Below are positions 25,005-32,896 of a stretch of 64,000 nucleotides of DNA, piece after piece. The stretch is from positions 1 to 64,000 of the forward strand of contig NZ_JADQTO010000009.1 of assembly GCF_015704865.1 (NCBI RefSeq), given 5' to 3'. Made by a program: the position numbers and the translations under genes. A model generated the notes under the pieces. The model did no database searches, was not told the DNA's origin, and saw nothing but the letters and a program-made list of their open reading frames with translations. Each line of letters opens with the position of its first letter. The stretch's first letter is position 1. The DNA is from Actinoplanes aureus. Its GTDB lineage: Bacteria; Actinomycetota; Actinomycetes; Mycobacteriales; Micromonosporaceae.

Positions 25005-25781
25005 ATGCGCAATCTTGTCGCCGCGTTCACCACCGCCCTCCTGCTCGGCGCGACGGCCGGCAGCGTGCCGGCCGTCGCGGCGGGTGCCGCCCACCGCGGC
25101 TCCTGCACACGCGACCTGCTCTTCTGCGAAGACTTCGAACGGCTGCCGCCCGGCGGTCCCAGTACCCTGAACTGGGGCGTGGACACGCGCAACGGCACGC
25201 TCGCCGTGGAGCGGGCCCGCCGCGGTAATCAGGTGCTGCACGTACACACCCTCGACAACGGGCGCGCCTTCCTGCGCGTCGACGACTTCGCCGCGCCGGG
25301 CAACCGCTTCTACGGCCGGATGCGGCTGCGCGTCGACGCCTTCCCCACCGCTCCCGACTGGGCACACTTCACGCTCGTGGAGGCGACCGGCACCGGCAGT
25401 CCGGAGGTCGTCCGCCCGATCGGCGGCCAGTACGCGCCCACCGTCCCCGGCATCTTCTGGGGCGTCGGCGCCGACGGCGGCCCGACCGGCGACTGGACCA
25501 ACTGGCGCGAGTCCGCGCCGGTCACCGAGGACACCTGGCAGTGCTTCGAGTGGCTGCTGGACCCGGCGGACAACCGCGTCACCGTCTGGATCGACGGGAC
25601 GGCGAACCCGGAGCTGACCGCCTCCACCACCGAACACGGCGGCAACGACGTTCCCTTCATCCTGCCCGCGGTGAACACCGTGAAGATCGGCTGGCAGCTC
25701 TACCAGGGCGGCACCACGCCGGGCGAGTTCGATCTCTGGATCGACGACATCGCGCTCTCCACCAAACGCCTCGGCTGTTGA
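25005..25781 (+). CDS. Secreted Cip1-like protein (polysaccharide-lyase-like beta-jelly roll)
   Basis: A 258-residue protein with a signal peptide (RNLVAAFTTALLLGATAGS). The mature part starts with CTRDLLFCEDFERLPPGGPS and continues with GRMRLRVDAFPTAPDWAHF, TLVEATGTG, and WQCFEWLLDPADNRVTVWID, closing WIDDIALSTKRLGC. This layout matches my memory of the Cip1 family (cellulose-induced protein of Trichoderma, with bacterial homologues), a beta-jelly roll resembling polysaccharide lyases. Activity is debated in the family, so I name none. Regulation by the CebR-type box just upstream fits a cellulose response. GAGGAG precedes the ATG. No CBM is attached here. Confidence 0.75.
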   Translation: MRNLVAAFTTALLLGATAGSVPAVAAGAAHRGSCTRDLLFCEDFERLPPGGPSTLNWGVDTRNGTLAVERARRGNQVLHVHTLDNGRAFLRVDDFAAPGNRFYGRMRLRVDAFPTAPDWAHFTLVEATGTGSPEVVRPIGGQYAPTVPGIFWGVGADGGPTGDWTNWRESAPVTEDTWQCFEWLLDPADNRVTVWIDGTANPELTASTTEHGGNDVPFILPAVNTVKIGWQLYQGGTTPGEFDLWIDDIALSTKRLGC

Positions 25782-25812
25782 GCGGCCCGGCCGATGCCGT
25801 GGTCGAGGTCAG

Positions 25813-25837
25813 CCCTTTCCGGTACGGGTGACCGGCC
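25813..25837 (-). repeat. Dispersed intergenic repeat, partial copy E
   Basis: On the minus strand GGCCGGTCACCCGTACCGGA matches only the conserved 3' end of copies B-D. It ends 32 nt past the stop codon of the Cip1-like gene, facing it, in the same arrangement as copies C and D to their neighbours. Confidence 0.5.
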
Positions 25838-25863
25838 ATCCCTGACTACGGAAGCCTTCTAAG

Positions 25864-25899
25864 CCCGGCCCGGCCCGGCACGGCACGGCACGGCCCGGG
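25864..25899. repeat. Short CCCGG/CACGG tandem repeat
   Basis: A 36-nt run of 5-nt units, CCCGG three times, then CACGG three times, then CCCGGG. Almost any part can fold on itself. It may add to termination between the convergent genes. Confidence 0.6.
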
Positions 25900-26166
25900 A
25901 GGCGGTGACAGCCATCAGGCACAGCCGGGTCCGCTTTTCCGGCCTGTTTGATCATTCGGCTGTGCGCGAGGGCTGCTTGGCGGCACTTGAAGCAACCCTG
26001 GCGCCCAGCCGGCCCGCAAAACTCTGCCTCGTCGACCACCGAGCTAGGAACAGTGGCTGATCCACACCACACCGGCCATGCCCGGACGGCCAGACGGCAG
26101 CCACCGGCTGACCGCAACCAACCCGGCCAACCGCAAGCACTAGCGGGCTGCCGGGCACCGCTTAAG

Positions 26167-26210
26167 CGCGGCCGCCGGGAAGCTGTGCGTGCTGTTTCCC
26201 GGCGGCCGCG
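26167..26210. terminator. Perfect 15-bp GC hairpin between convergent genes
   Basis: CGCGGCCGCCGGGAA (26167-26181) and TTCCCGGCGGCCGCG (26196-26210) pair perfectly around a 14-nt loop. The second arm is the conserved start of repeat D. It lies about 80 nt beyond the GH5 stop codon and could end transcription of the GH5 operon; no T-run is present. Confidence 0.5.
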
Positions 26211-26278
26211 TTGGGGCCGCGCCCGGCAGCCCGCTCGCGCTGGGAGAGCAAGGACATCCGGTCACCCGTACGTCAAAG
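26194..26278 (+). repeat. Dispersed intergenic repeat, copy D
   Basis: Starts GTTTCCCGGCGGCCGCGTTG and ends CCGGTCACCCGTACGTCAAA, with GGGAGAGCAAGGAC in the middle as in copy B. It is shorter (about 85 nt). Its end lies 12 nt from the stop codon of the convergent GH5 gene. Confidence 0.7.
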
Positions 26279-26290
26279 GCATGCCCTCAA

Positions 26291-28777
26291 TCAGGCGGCG
26301 GGATACGCCCGCACGTCATCGACGATCAGCTGGCCGGAGTCGCCACCGCCCAGATAGACGGACAGCTGCGTGACCTTCTGCAGATCGAGATCCCCGCTGG
26401 GCGCCCACGGCGGTTGCGCGAACGACGTGAACGGCACCCGGACGACCCCGGACCCGCCTCCCGCGGGCAGCGTGTGCTCCCAGTACACCCCGGCGGCGAC
26501 GAACTGGATCGTGATGCTCGCTTGTGTACCGGATCGATCCAGCCACAACTCGATGCCCTGCTGGCCCCACAGGTCCACGGCGCCCGCGAAGGTCCGGGTG
26601 ACGCCGGCATAGCCGGCCGCGCCCGCAGTGACGTCGAGTCGCATGGCCCGGCCTGCACCCGTGGGTGACGCCACGAGCGAGGTCGTGACCGGATCCCCGC
26701 CGGTGTTCCGCACGTACGCCGCGGTGAGCGAGGCGTCGTCGGCGTACCCCTCGTAGTCGTCGATCGTGGCCGGCGCCGTCGGCACCGCCCGGGTGGTGAA
26801 GGTGCCGGCCGGTGCGGTCGTGCTACCGGCGGCGTTCGTCGCCCGCACCCTCCAATACCAGGTCGTCGCGGGGTCGAGATCCCGCGCCGACGTGAAGGTC
26901 GGTTCCGCCAGCCCGGTCACGCTGATCTCCGGGTCGCTCAGATCCGCGTTTCGGGAAACCGTGAGGGTGTAGTAGCCCGCACCGGCGGCCGGAGTCCACG
27001 AGTAGGTCCGGGGTCCGATGACGCCGGTGGCCCCGGAAGCCGGTGTCACCAGTTCAAAGGGAGCCGGCGCGCTGTTCACCGGCGCGGGGTCCGCTGCCCA
27101 CAGGGTGGCCCCGGAGACGCCGGTGCGCTTCCCGGTCCAGGCGATGCGCACGTGGTCGGCGTCCGCTGTGGACGCGGTGACCGTGAACCCGGACGAGCCA
27201 CGCCGGTCGACGTCGGCCCGGACGGTACGCCAGGTGGTTCCGTCGTCCGACACCTGCACCTTGACGTCGGGACGCTGCGCTGCGAGCACCTCGAACCGGA
27301 CCCGGCGGGTCCCCGCCCGGTGCCAGCTCACCCACGCTTCTCCCGTGCCGGTCGGCCGGACGACGGCGCGGTCGTCGCCGGGTTGGATCTCGACGCCGGC
27401 GTGCCCGGCGGCGATGTCGAAGGTCTCCAGCGGATCGGTCAGGACCGTCTCGCGGCCTCCGGCGTACAGCGCCGGTGAGGACGCGCCGCCGGCGGGCACG
27501 ACGCGGTACCAGGCGTCACCGGGAGCGGTGAGATCCGTCCACGGTGTGTCGTTGTCGGTGAGCAGCCCGCTGTGCGCCGCCTTCCAGGGGCCGTGCGAAG
27601 TCCGGGCTCGTTCCACCCGGTAACCGGTGGCACCGGCCGCGCCGCGCCACTCCACGATGTTGAGGCCACCCCGCTTCGTGATCGAGGTGATCAGCGGGGT
27701 GCCGGCCGGCCGTCGCGCCGCCGAGGCGCCGAGAGCCTCGGCGTACGCGATCTGCGCCTGGTTCGCCGCGGTCATCCGCTCGTCGTCGCCGGGGTAGTGG
27801 ATGGTGAACCCGTCGTCGTGCTGCACGAATCCGTGGCGGTCGTGGTGCCCGAACAGCGACCACGACAGCATCCCGGTGACGTTCCGGTCGGCCACCAGGG
27901 GGTCGAGCAGGGAATCGCTCGCGGCGGTGGAGGCGTACTCCCCCGCGATGTAGACCTTGCCGGAGGCGGCGACCGTGGCGGCGTCCGCCCGTATCTTCGC
28001 GGCGGTCGGCGGGTAGTAGTGCACGTCGACGATGTCGACGTCCGGGGCGGACAGGGTGTCGGGGTCGATGTCGAACCGGCGGCCCGCGGCGATGAGCTGG
28101 CGCGGCGCCCACTTCGCAAAGAGCGAAGCGTTGGTGTTGATCCACTCAGGCGTCATGCCCTCGAGTTCGTTGCCGAGCTCCCACGCCATGACGGCCGGGT
28201 CGTCGACCAGACGCTTGCCGGTCAGCGGGTTGACGTGGTGCATGACGTGCGACACGTACGCCTGGTAGTCGGCGATGACCCGCGGATCGGTGTAGAACGC
28301 CGAGTCCGGCAGCCCGTACGGTTTCGTGAAGTCCGCGTGCCCACCGTGGTAGTACGCCCAGTTGTCGGTGAGCGGCACGATCAGCCGGAGACCGATCTTG
28401 CCGGCGTAGGCGATCGCGTAGTCGGTGGCACGGAACGCCTCGTCGTTGTAGCCGGCCTCCTTCGACGGAAGCAGGGTCTTCGGGTGCCCGGACGAGACGA
28501 ACATGTGGGACCGGACCACCGTCATCCCCATCGCCTTGGCGGTGTCGAGCGCGTCGCGGATCCGGAAGTAGGTCGGGTAGTCGACGCCGCCCACGTTCTC
28601 GTCGAGCCCGAGCCAGTAGATGTTGGTCCCGGCGAAGCGGAACTGCCGGTCCCCGATCTTGAGCTGGGTGCCGTCCCTGGTGACGAAGCGGTCACCGCCG
28701 GCGGCGGCCGGCGACGGGGCGGCGGCCACGGTGGTCAGGAGGGTGAGGACGACTATCGCGGCACGGAACACTCTCAT
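26291..28777 (-). CDS. Secreted GH5-type beta-mannanase with Fn3-like and carbohydrate-binding modules
   Basis: An 828-residue multidomain protein. Signal peptide RVFRAAIVVLTLLTTVAAAP, then a (beta/alpha)8 domain of the GH5_7 mannanase type: FRFAGTNIYWLGLDENVGG, AWELGNELEGMTPEW with the acid/base glutamate near residue 198, and KVYIAGEYASTAASD with the nucleophile glutamate near residue 275. Two Fn3-like segments follow (ITSITKRGGLNIVEWRGAAG; PFELVTPASGA...YSWTPAAG). The last 170 residues look like a CBM11/CIA30-type beta-sandwich (TIDDYEGYADDASLTAAYV to QLIVDDVRAYP). It cleaves mannan outside the cell. ATG 28777 overlaps the stop of the GH2 gene by ATGA, so it is the last gene of the transporter operon. 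Confidence 0.88.
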   Translation of the reverse strand: MRVFRAAIVVLTLLTTVAAAPSPAAAGGDRFVTRDGTQLKIGDRQFRFAGTNIYWLGLDENVGGVDYPTYFRIRDALDTAKAMGMTVVRSHMFVSSGHPKTLLPSKEAGYNDEAFRATDYAIAYAGKIGLRLIVPLTDNWAYYHGGHADFTKPYGLPDSAFYTDPRVIADYQAYVSHVMHHVNPLTGKRLVDDPAVMAWELGNELEGMTPEWINTNASLFAKWAPRQLIAAGRRFDIDPDTLSAPDVDIVDVHYYPPTAAKIRADAATVAASGKVYIAGEYASTAASDSLLDPLVADRNVTGMLSWSLFGHHDRHGFVQHDDGFTIHYPGDDERMTAANQAQIAYAEALGASAARRPAGTPLITSITKRGGLNIVEWRGAAGATGYRVERARTSHGPWKAAHSGLLTDNDTPWTDLTAPGDAWYRVVPAGGASSPALYAGGRETVLTDPLETFDIAAGHAGVEIQPGDDRAVVRPTGTGEAWVSWHRAGTRRVRFEVLAAQRPDVKVQVSDDGTTWRTVRADVDRRGSSGFTVTASTADADHVRIAWTGKRTGVSGATLWAADPAPVNSAPAPFELVTPASGATGVIGPRTYSWTPAAGAGYYTLTVSRNADLSDPEISVTGLAEPTFTSARDLDPATTWYWRVRATNAAGSTTAPAGTFTTRAVPTAPATIDDYEGYADDASLTAAYVRNTGGDPVTTSLVASPTGAGRAMRLDVTAGAAGYAGVTRTFAGAVDLWGQQGIELWLDRSGTQASITIQFVAAGVYWEHTLPAGGGSGVVRVPFTSFAQPPWAPSGDLDLQKVTQLSVYLGGGDSGQLIVDDVRAYPAA

Positions 28778-31149
28778 TCGGCACTCCCACTGCGTAGGAC
28801 GGACGCCAGGTCGGTGAGCACCCACGGGTCCTTGACCGAGCCGGGGTCGAGCTCGGCCGGGGCGCGTACGTGCAGGGTGGTGGACTCGCCCGGCAGCAGC
28901 GTGACGAAGCCCTTGTCGACGACCGCGCCGGGGTGCACGCGGTCGGGTTGCAGCAGCACGTCGCGGGCCAGCCCGGTGGCGTGCACGGTCACGTCGAGGC
29001 CGCCCGGAACCTGCTCGGCGGTGACGGTCAGTCCGGGATCGGCGAACTCCTCGGCCTCGAACCACAGGGCCCGCTGGTCGTCCAGGCAGGCCACCAGCAG
29101 GTCACCGTTCGGCACCGGGATCAGCGCGACCGACCGGGGCGCGACCTCGACCTTCTCGATGATCGAGTAGACCAGCCGGCCCGCGGTGTCGCGCCGTTCG
29201 ATGCGCAGCGGGCCGGTCCACGGTTCCGCGTGGTCGTTGAGGACCGCCACCACGAGACCGCCGTCGCGGCGCTGGATGGTCAGGGCGCGGTCGGCGTACA
29301 TCTCGCGCAGCGCGAAGTAGAGCGGTTTGTACCGGCCGGCGCCGTCGATCGCCGCCCAGGACGTGACCGGCCACAGGTCGTTGAGCTGCCACACGATCGT
29401 CCCGGCCGTGTGCGGCCAGTGCGAGCGCCAGTGCTCGACGCCGGTACGCACCGCGCGTACCTGATTGAGCTGGGTGAGGTAGTGCCAGGCCTCGGTGGAT
29501 TCCGGCGCCGCGAAGTGCGGCGCCAGGCCGCGCGCCAGCTTGCCGTTGCCGTCCTCGGCCTTCTGGTGGTGCAGCACGCCGGGCGAGTCCGGCAGCATCG
29601 GCTCGTCGGAGATCGCGTCCCGCAGGGTGCGCCAGGCCGGCGGTGCCTGCCAGCCGAACTCGGCGACGAACCGCGGTGTGGAGTCGCGGTAGTGCAGGTA
29701 GTCCTGCCGGTTCCACACCTCCCAGGAGTGGAAGGTCTGGTGGTCCGGGTCGTTCGGCTCGTGCTCCCAGGAGCCGGACCACGGGCTGCCGGCCTGGTAG
29801 GGCCGGGACGGGTCGAGCTCCGCGACGATCTCCGGCAGAACGGAAAGGTAGTACTTCTCGCCCCAGCTCAGGTCGTCGGGCCAGCTCATCGCCCCGTGCA
29901 GCCATAGGTTCTCGTTGTTGCCGTTCCAGGTGATCAGGCTGGGGTGCGGCGACAGCCGGGTCACGTTGTCGCGCGCCTCGGCGACCACCTCCGAGTGGAG
30001 CGGCTCCTCCTCCGGGTAGCAGGCGCAGGCGAACAGGAAGTCCTGCCAGACCAGCAGCCCGAGCTCGTCGCACACCTCGTAGAAGGCGCGATCCTCGTAG
30101 ATGCCGCCGCCCCACACCCGGATCAGGTTGACCCCGGCGTTCGCGGCCTCGCGCAGCCGCAGTTCGTAGCGTTCGCGGGTCATCCGGGACGGGAAGATGT
30201 CGTCCGGGATCCAGTTGACGCCCTTCGCGAACACCGGCTCGCCGTTGACGTGGATGACGAAGCGGGTGCCGGCGTCGTCCGGCGACCGATCGATCTCGAC
30301 ACTGCGGAATCCGGTGCGCCGCTCCCATCGGTCCAGCTCACGGTCGCCGTCGAGCAGCACCACGGTCAGCGTGTAGAGCGCCGGTTCGCCGTAGCCGCGC
30401 GGATTCCACGGCGTCACCCCGGGGATGTCCAGCGTCGCGCGTACCGCATCGGTGTCAAGATCAAGCGAGGTGATCTCCCGGCCGTCCAGGAGGATCTGCG
30501 CGCGCAGCGCGCGATCCTGAGTGCGCTCGATCTCGCAGGTCAGGTCCAGCTTTCCGGCATTTTCGGCGTACGTGCAAAGCGGACGCACCGCCGCGAGCCG
30601 TGCCGTGCTCCAGCCCTCGAGCCGGACCGGTCGCCAGATGCCGGCCGTGACCAGCGTCGGTCCCCAGTCCCAGCCGAAGCTGCACGCCATCTTGCGGATG
30701 AACTGGAACGGCTCCGGGTAGGCGTTGGCGCGCGGCCCGACCAGGCTCTTCACCCGCTCGGCCTCGGTGTACGCGGAGGTGAAGTGCACGCTCAGCGGCT
30801 GCGGTCCGGCACCGACCAGCGAGGTGACGTCGAACCGGTAGGTGCGGTGCATGTTGCGGGTCTCGCCCAGCGTGGTGCCGTTGAGGTCGACGCGGGCCAC
30901 CGTGTCCAGGCCCTCGAAGACCAGGTCGATCCGCTCGTGCTCGGGGCCGTGCCAGGCCACGTCCCGCTGGTATGTCCAGTCGGCGCGGCCCACCCAGGCG
31001 ACGGCGAGCTCGTTGTCGTCCAGGAACGGGTCCGGGATGCGGCCCTGCCGGAGCAGGTCGGTGTGCACGCTGCCGGGCACGGTCGCCGGGACGGCGACAC
31101 CGTCGCCGTGCAGCTCCCAGGAGCCGGACAGATCTTCCACTGAGGTCAT
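28774..31149 (-). CDS. Beta-mannosidase, glycoside hydrolase family 2
   Basis: A 791-residue cytoplasmic enzyme with no signal peptide. GH2 sequence: N-terminal jelly roll (WELHGDGVAVPATVPGSVHT, DLVFEGLDTVARVDLNGTTL), middle KMACSFGWDWGPTLVTAGIW characteristic of beta-mannosidases, then the barrel with ITWNGNNENLWLHG carrying the acid/base glutamate near residue 400 and RFVAEFGWQAPP carrying the nucleophile near residue 510. It releases mannose from the non-reducing ends of imported manno-oligosaccharides. ATG 31149 overlaps the permease stop (ATGA), and its own stop overlaps the GH5 start, so it is tightly coupled to uptake. Confidence 0.93.
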   Translation of the reverse strand: MTSVEDLSGSWELHGDGVAVPATVPGSVHTDLLRQGRIPDPFLDDNELAVAWVGRADWTYQRDVAWHGPEHERIDLVFEGLDTVARVDLNGTTLGETRNMHRTYRFDVTSLVGAGPQPLSVHFTSAYTEAERVKSLVGPRANAYPEPFQFIRKMACSFGWDWGPTLVTAGIWRPVRLEGWSTARLAAVRPLCTYAENAGKLDLTCEIERTQDRALRAQILLDGREITSLDLDTDAVRATLDIPGVTPWNPRGYGEPALYTLTVVLLDGDRELDRWERRTGFRSVEIDRSPDDAGTRFVIHVNGEPVFAKGVNWIPDDIFPSRMTRERYELRLREAANAGVNLIRVWGGGIYEDRAFYEVCDELGLLVWQDFLFACACYPEEEPLHSEVVAEARDNVTRLSPHPSLITWNGNNENLWLHGAMSWPDDLSWGEKYYLSVLPEIVAELDPSRPYQAGSPWSGSWEHEPNDPDHQTFHSWEVWNRQDYLHYRDSTPRFVAEFGWQAPPAWRTLRDAISDEPMLPDSPGVLHHQKAEDGNGKLARGLAPHFAAPESTEAWHYLTQLNQVRAVRTGVEHWRSHWPHTAGTIVWQLNDLWPVTSWAAIDGAGRYKPLYFALREMYADRALTIQRRDGGLVVAVLNDHAEPWTGPLRIERRDTAGRLVYSIIEKVEVAPRSVALIPVPNGDLLVACLDDQRALWFEAEEFADPGLTVTAEQVPGGLDVTVHATGLARDVLLQPDRVHPGAVVDKGFVTLLPGESTTLHVRAPAELDPGSVKDPWVLTDLASVLRSGSAE

Positions 31150-31967
31150 TTGGTCGCTCCCGCGGTGACACCGTTGTAGATGAAGCGCTGCAACAACAGG
31201 AAGATCACCACGGTGGGGATGATGACGATCATGGTGCAGGCGGCGATGGTCTCCCACTGCGCTCCGTACGGGCCCTTGAACCGGAACAGCGCCGTGGAGA
31301 TGACGTTGAGGTCGGGCGATCGCATGTAGAGGAACGGGATGTAGAACTCGTTGTAGATCGCGATTCCCTTGATGATCACCACGGTCGCGATGGCCGGCTT
31401 CATCAGCGGCAGGATGACCTTGCGGTAGATGGTGAACCGGGACGCGCCGTCGATCATCGCGGCCTGGTCCAGGCTGGGCGGGATCGACTGCATGAACTGC
31501 AGGAAGATGTAGATCGAGATGATGTCCGTGCCCATGAACAGCACGACGGCCGACCAGGGTGTGTTGACCAGGCCCATCGACTTGACGATCTGGTAGGTCG
31601 CGACCTGGGTGGTGACGCCGGGAACCAGCGCGGCGACCAGGAACAGGCCGAGGATCAGGCGCTTGAACGGGAACCGGAAGCGATTGATCGCGTACGCCGC
31701 GAGCGTGCCGACCGCGACCGTGCCGACCAGCGAGACCACCAGGATGAGCGTGGTGTTCAGGAAGCCGCGCAGCATGTGGCCCTCGGACCAGGCGGTGACG
31801 AAGTTGTCGACGTTGAACCAGTTCCGCGGCGGGGTGAGCGGCCCGCTGGTGCTGTACTCCTCGCGCGTCTTCAAGGAGGCGAAGAGGACCACCACGAGCG
31901 GGACGAGGACCACCACCGAAGCCAGCACCAGGGAGGCGTACTTGGCGGTGCGAGCCACGTGCCTCAT
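31146..31967 (-). CDS. Sugar ABC transporter permease (MalG-like)
   Basis: A 273-residue membrane protein with six helices, starting RHVARTAKYASLVLASVVVL. The ATPase-contact EAA loop reads LDQAAMIDGASRFTIYRKVI followed by LPLMKP near residue 185. Together with the MalF-like permease it forms the channel for the solute caught by the binding lipoprotein, here probably manno-oligosaccharides. ATG 31967 overlaps the upstream permease stop by ATGA. No ATPase gene is in the operon; actinomycetes commonly use one shared ATPase (MsiK) for such systems. Confidence 0.92.
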   Translation of the reverse strand: MRHVARTAKYASLVLASVVVLVPLVVVLFASLKTREEYSTSGPLTPPRNWFNVDNFVTAWSEGHMLRGFLNTTLILVVSLVGTVAVGTLAAYAINRFRFPFKRLILGLFLVAALVPGVTTQVATYQIVKSMGLVNTPWSAVVLFMGTDIISIYIFLQFMQSIPPSLDQAAMIDGASRFTIYRKVILPLMKPAIATVVIIKGIAIYNEFYIPFLYMRSPDLNVISTALFRFKGPYGAQWETIAACTMIVIIPTVVIFLLLQRFIYNGVTAGATK

Positions 31968-32896
31968 GACAGGTTCACCTCTTCGTCGGGGAGGAGCCGG
32001 CGCTGGACCCAGGTCATGACGAGGACGATCAGCAGCAGCACGACCGCCATGGCCGAGGCCAGGCCGATCTGCCGGAACTGGAACGCCGTCTCGTAGGCCT
32101 GGACGACGAACGTACGGGTGCCGTTCGCGCCGCCGGTCATGATGAACGGGATCTCGAAGACCGCGAGGCTGCCGGAGATCGCCAGGATGAAGGAGAGGCT
32201 GATGATCCGCCGGATGCCCGGCGCGATGATGTGCCGGAACTGGTGCCACCGGTTCGCGCCGTCGATCTCCGCGGCCTCGTAGATCTCGCCCGGGATCGAC
32301 TGGATCGCGCCGAGGAACAGCACGAAGTTGAGCCCGGTGAACCGCCACACCGACGTGCCCGCCAGCGAGAGGTTCGCGATGTCCGGGTCGCCCAGCCAGA
32401 GCCTGGTGTGCTCGCCCAGCCCGATCAGCCGCAGCACCGTGTCGAGGGTGCCGTCCGGCTGGAACAGGTAGAGGAAGACGAAGCCGACCGCGACGCCGTT
32501 GAGCAGGTAGGGGAAGAACAGGATGCCCTTGAACAGATTCCGGAAGCGGGTGTTGAACGACAGGATGACCGCGAAGTACAGGGCGATCGCGATCTGTGCG
32601 AACGACGCGATGAAGTAGTAGAGGCTGATCAGGAAGACCCGCCAGTACCGCTCGTCGGTGAACACCCGGACGTAGTTGTCCAGGCCGGCCGGGTCCATCG
32701 TGACGTCCAGGCCGTCCCACTTGTGGAAGCTGTAGAACAGCATGTTGCCGACCGGCACGTAGGTGAACGTGATCAGCAGGATCAGCGCGGGCGCGACGTA
32801 CAGCCACGGGCTGTGCCGGAGCCGGCGCCGGGGCGGGCCGGACACCCGGCCCGCCATGACGGCGGGCCGAGTACCGGGAATGACCTGACCGGTCAC
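31964..32896 (-). CDS. Sugar ABC transporter permease (MalF-like)
   Basis: A 310-residue membrane protein with about six helices (LYVAPALILLITFTYVPVGN first). The EAA loop is IYEAAEIDGANRWHQFRHII near residue 210, which docks to the ATPase subunit. GTG 32896 is chosen because it overlaps the lipoprotein stop as GTGA; an upstream start adding ten residues is open. It is coupled downstream to the MalG-like permease. Together they import the ligand of the lipoprotein. Confidence 0.92.
   Translation of the reverse strand: MTGQVIPGTRPAVMAGRVSGPPRRRLRHSPWLYVAPALILLITFTYVPVGNMLFYSFHKWDGLDVTMDPAGLDNYVRVFTDERYWRVFLISLYYFIASFAQIAIALYFAVILSFNTRFRNLFKGILFFPYLLNGVAVGFVFLYLFQPDGTLDTVLRLIGLGEHTRLWLGDPDIANLSLAGTSVWRFTGLNFVLFLGAIQSIPGEIYEAAEIDGANRWHQFRHIIAPGIRRIISLSFILAISGSLAVFEIPFIMTGGANGTRTFVVQAYETAFQFRQIGLASAMAVVLLLIVLVMTWVQRRLLPDEEVNLS

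Larger units (their letters stand above)
25782..26290. other. Gene-free gap between Cip1-like and GH5 genes
   Basis: About 500 nt between two convergent genes. It holds a partial repeat (E, 25813-25837), a CCCGG/CACGG run (25864-25899), a 15-bp hairpin (26167-26210) and full repeat D (26194-26278). Short open frames here have no start signals or domains. Confidence 0.7.

Noticed and set aside
25864..25899. Origin- or iteron-like array in the CCCGG/CACGG run
   Set aside because: Units are only 5 nt and GC-only, with no AT-rich neighbour or replication gene; simple low-complexity sequence between convergent genes explains it.
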